64,000 nucleotides of DNA from positions 62,001 to 126,000 of the forward strand of contig CALXYO010000005.1 of assembly GCA_944393005.1 (NCBI GenBank), written 5' to 3'. Source of the DNA: an uncultured Spirochaetales bacterium (GTDB lineage: Bacteria; Spirochaetota; Spirochaetia; Sphaerochaetales; Sphaerochaetaceae). How positions within the stretch are numbered: position 1 is the stretch's first letter; the number at the start of each line of letters is the position of its first letter. The notes beneath the pieces are model-generated. The model was not told where the DNA came from and searched no databases. It saw nothing but the letters and a program-made list of their open reading frames with translations. Below, piece after piece: positions 63,837-64,000 of the stretch. The position numbers were made by a program, and so were the translations under genes.

Positions 63837-64000
63837 ATGTGGAATTTCGAAAAAATACCTTTAAGGCTAAGAATTCAAGATACAATTGAAAATACATTTG
63901 ATGGTCTCTGCCAAAGGATCGACACACCATTTACACGTTCGATTTTCGGCTTCTTTAAGAACGCATATCACGAGTCGATAATAAAAATTTTATATTCCAA
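63837..64000 (+). CDS. Unidentified protein, 5' part (runs off the window)
   Basis: ATG 63837 has AAAGGA about seven bases upstream and opens 54 codons without a stop up to the window end (MWNFEKIPLRLRI..., then DTPFTRSIFGFFKNAY). No membrane segment or motif is visible yet. Its position after gtrA makes a glycan-related role likely but unproven. Confidence 0.5.
   Translation, partial: MWNFEKIPLRLRIQDTIENTFDGLCQRIDTPFTRSIFGFFKNAYHESIIKILYS

Overview
The window reads as chromosome from a host-associated spirochaete related to Treponema and Sphaerochaeta. This is an inference from gene content. The strongest pointer is an mglB-mglA-mglC operon whose sugar-binding protein is circularly permuted, as established for Treponema pallidum Tp0684. 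Many predicted outer-membrane barrels and lipoproteins, a Gram-negative MacAB-TolC type exporter and several diacylglycerol glycosyltransferases fit the same picture. Most of the window has moderate GC with dense, overlapping genes; the last ~2.7 kb (61.3-64 kb) is clearly AT-richer.

Layout. 0-5.8 kb: 3' end of a LOG-family gene, a YitT membrane protein, then glucose/galactose uptake (mglBAC, MglC carrying a ~215-residue coiled-coil extension). 5.8-14.1 kb (minus strand): an envelope operon of two large fibronectin-III lipoproteins, a small lipoprotein and a barrel-like protein. The first gene is split by a complete IS3-family element (9269-10810, CAA target duplication). 14.2-18.6 kb: hslO, rlmKL and an outer-membrane protein, translationally overlapping. 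18.6-20.3 kb: tRNA-Pro(CGG), a HAD phosphatase and a small barrel protein. 20.4-22.6 kb: rlmN and a TrmA/RlmD-type methyltransferase. 22.6-34.4 kb (minus strand): a long co-directional run of TolC-like protein, membrane-fusion protein, ABC ATPase, MacB-like permease, sensor kinase, NtrC-type regulator, Crp/Fnr regulator, a NitT/TauT-type ABC importer and an M3 oligopeptidase. 34.6-45.5 kb: ftsH, an MFS carrier, a glycolipid-type glycosyltransferase, a BrkB/YihY protein, a lysophospholipase-like hydrolase, a YfcE phosphoesterase, UDP-galactopyranose mutase and a divergent aldehyde ferredoxin oxidoreductase relative.

45.6-64 kb is a surface-glycan region: a HicB-like protein, a Wzi-like outer-membrane protein, two more glycolipid glycosyltransferases, UDP-glucose dehydrogenase, a GT2 enzyme, a DUF115-type protein, a nonulosonate cassette (short NeuB; CBS-cupin; NeuA fused to a HAD phosphatase), a HipA-like kinase, a second Wzi-like protein, a capsular-type glycosyltransferase, a GtrB/GtrA pair and a partial gene. 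Inside it sits a defence-like or selfish insertion: a decayed antitoxin remnant and a DUF3800 gene. The DUF3800 gene is preceded by its own ~114-nt promoter-to-terminator RNA unit, the most interesting candidate system in the window.
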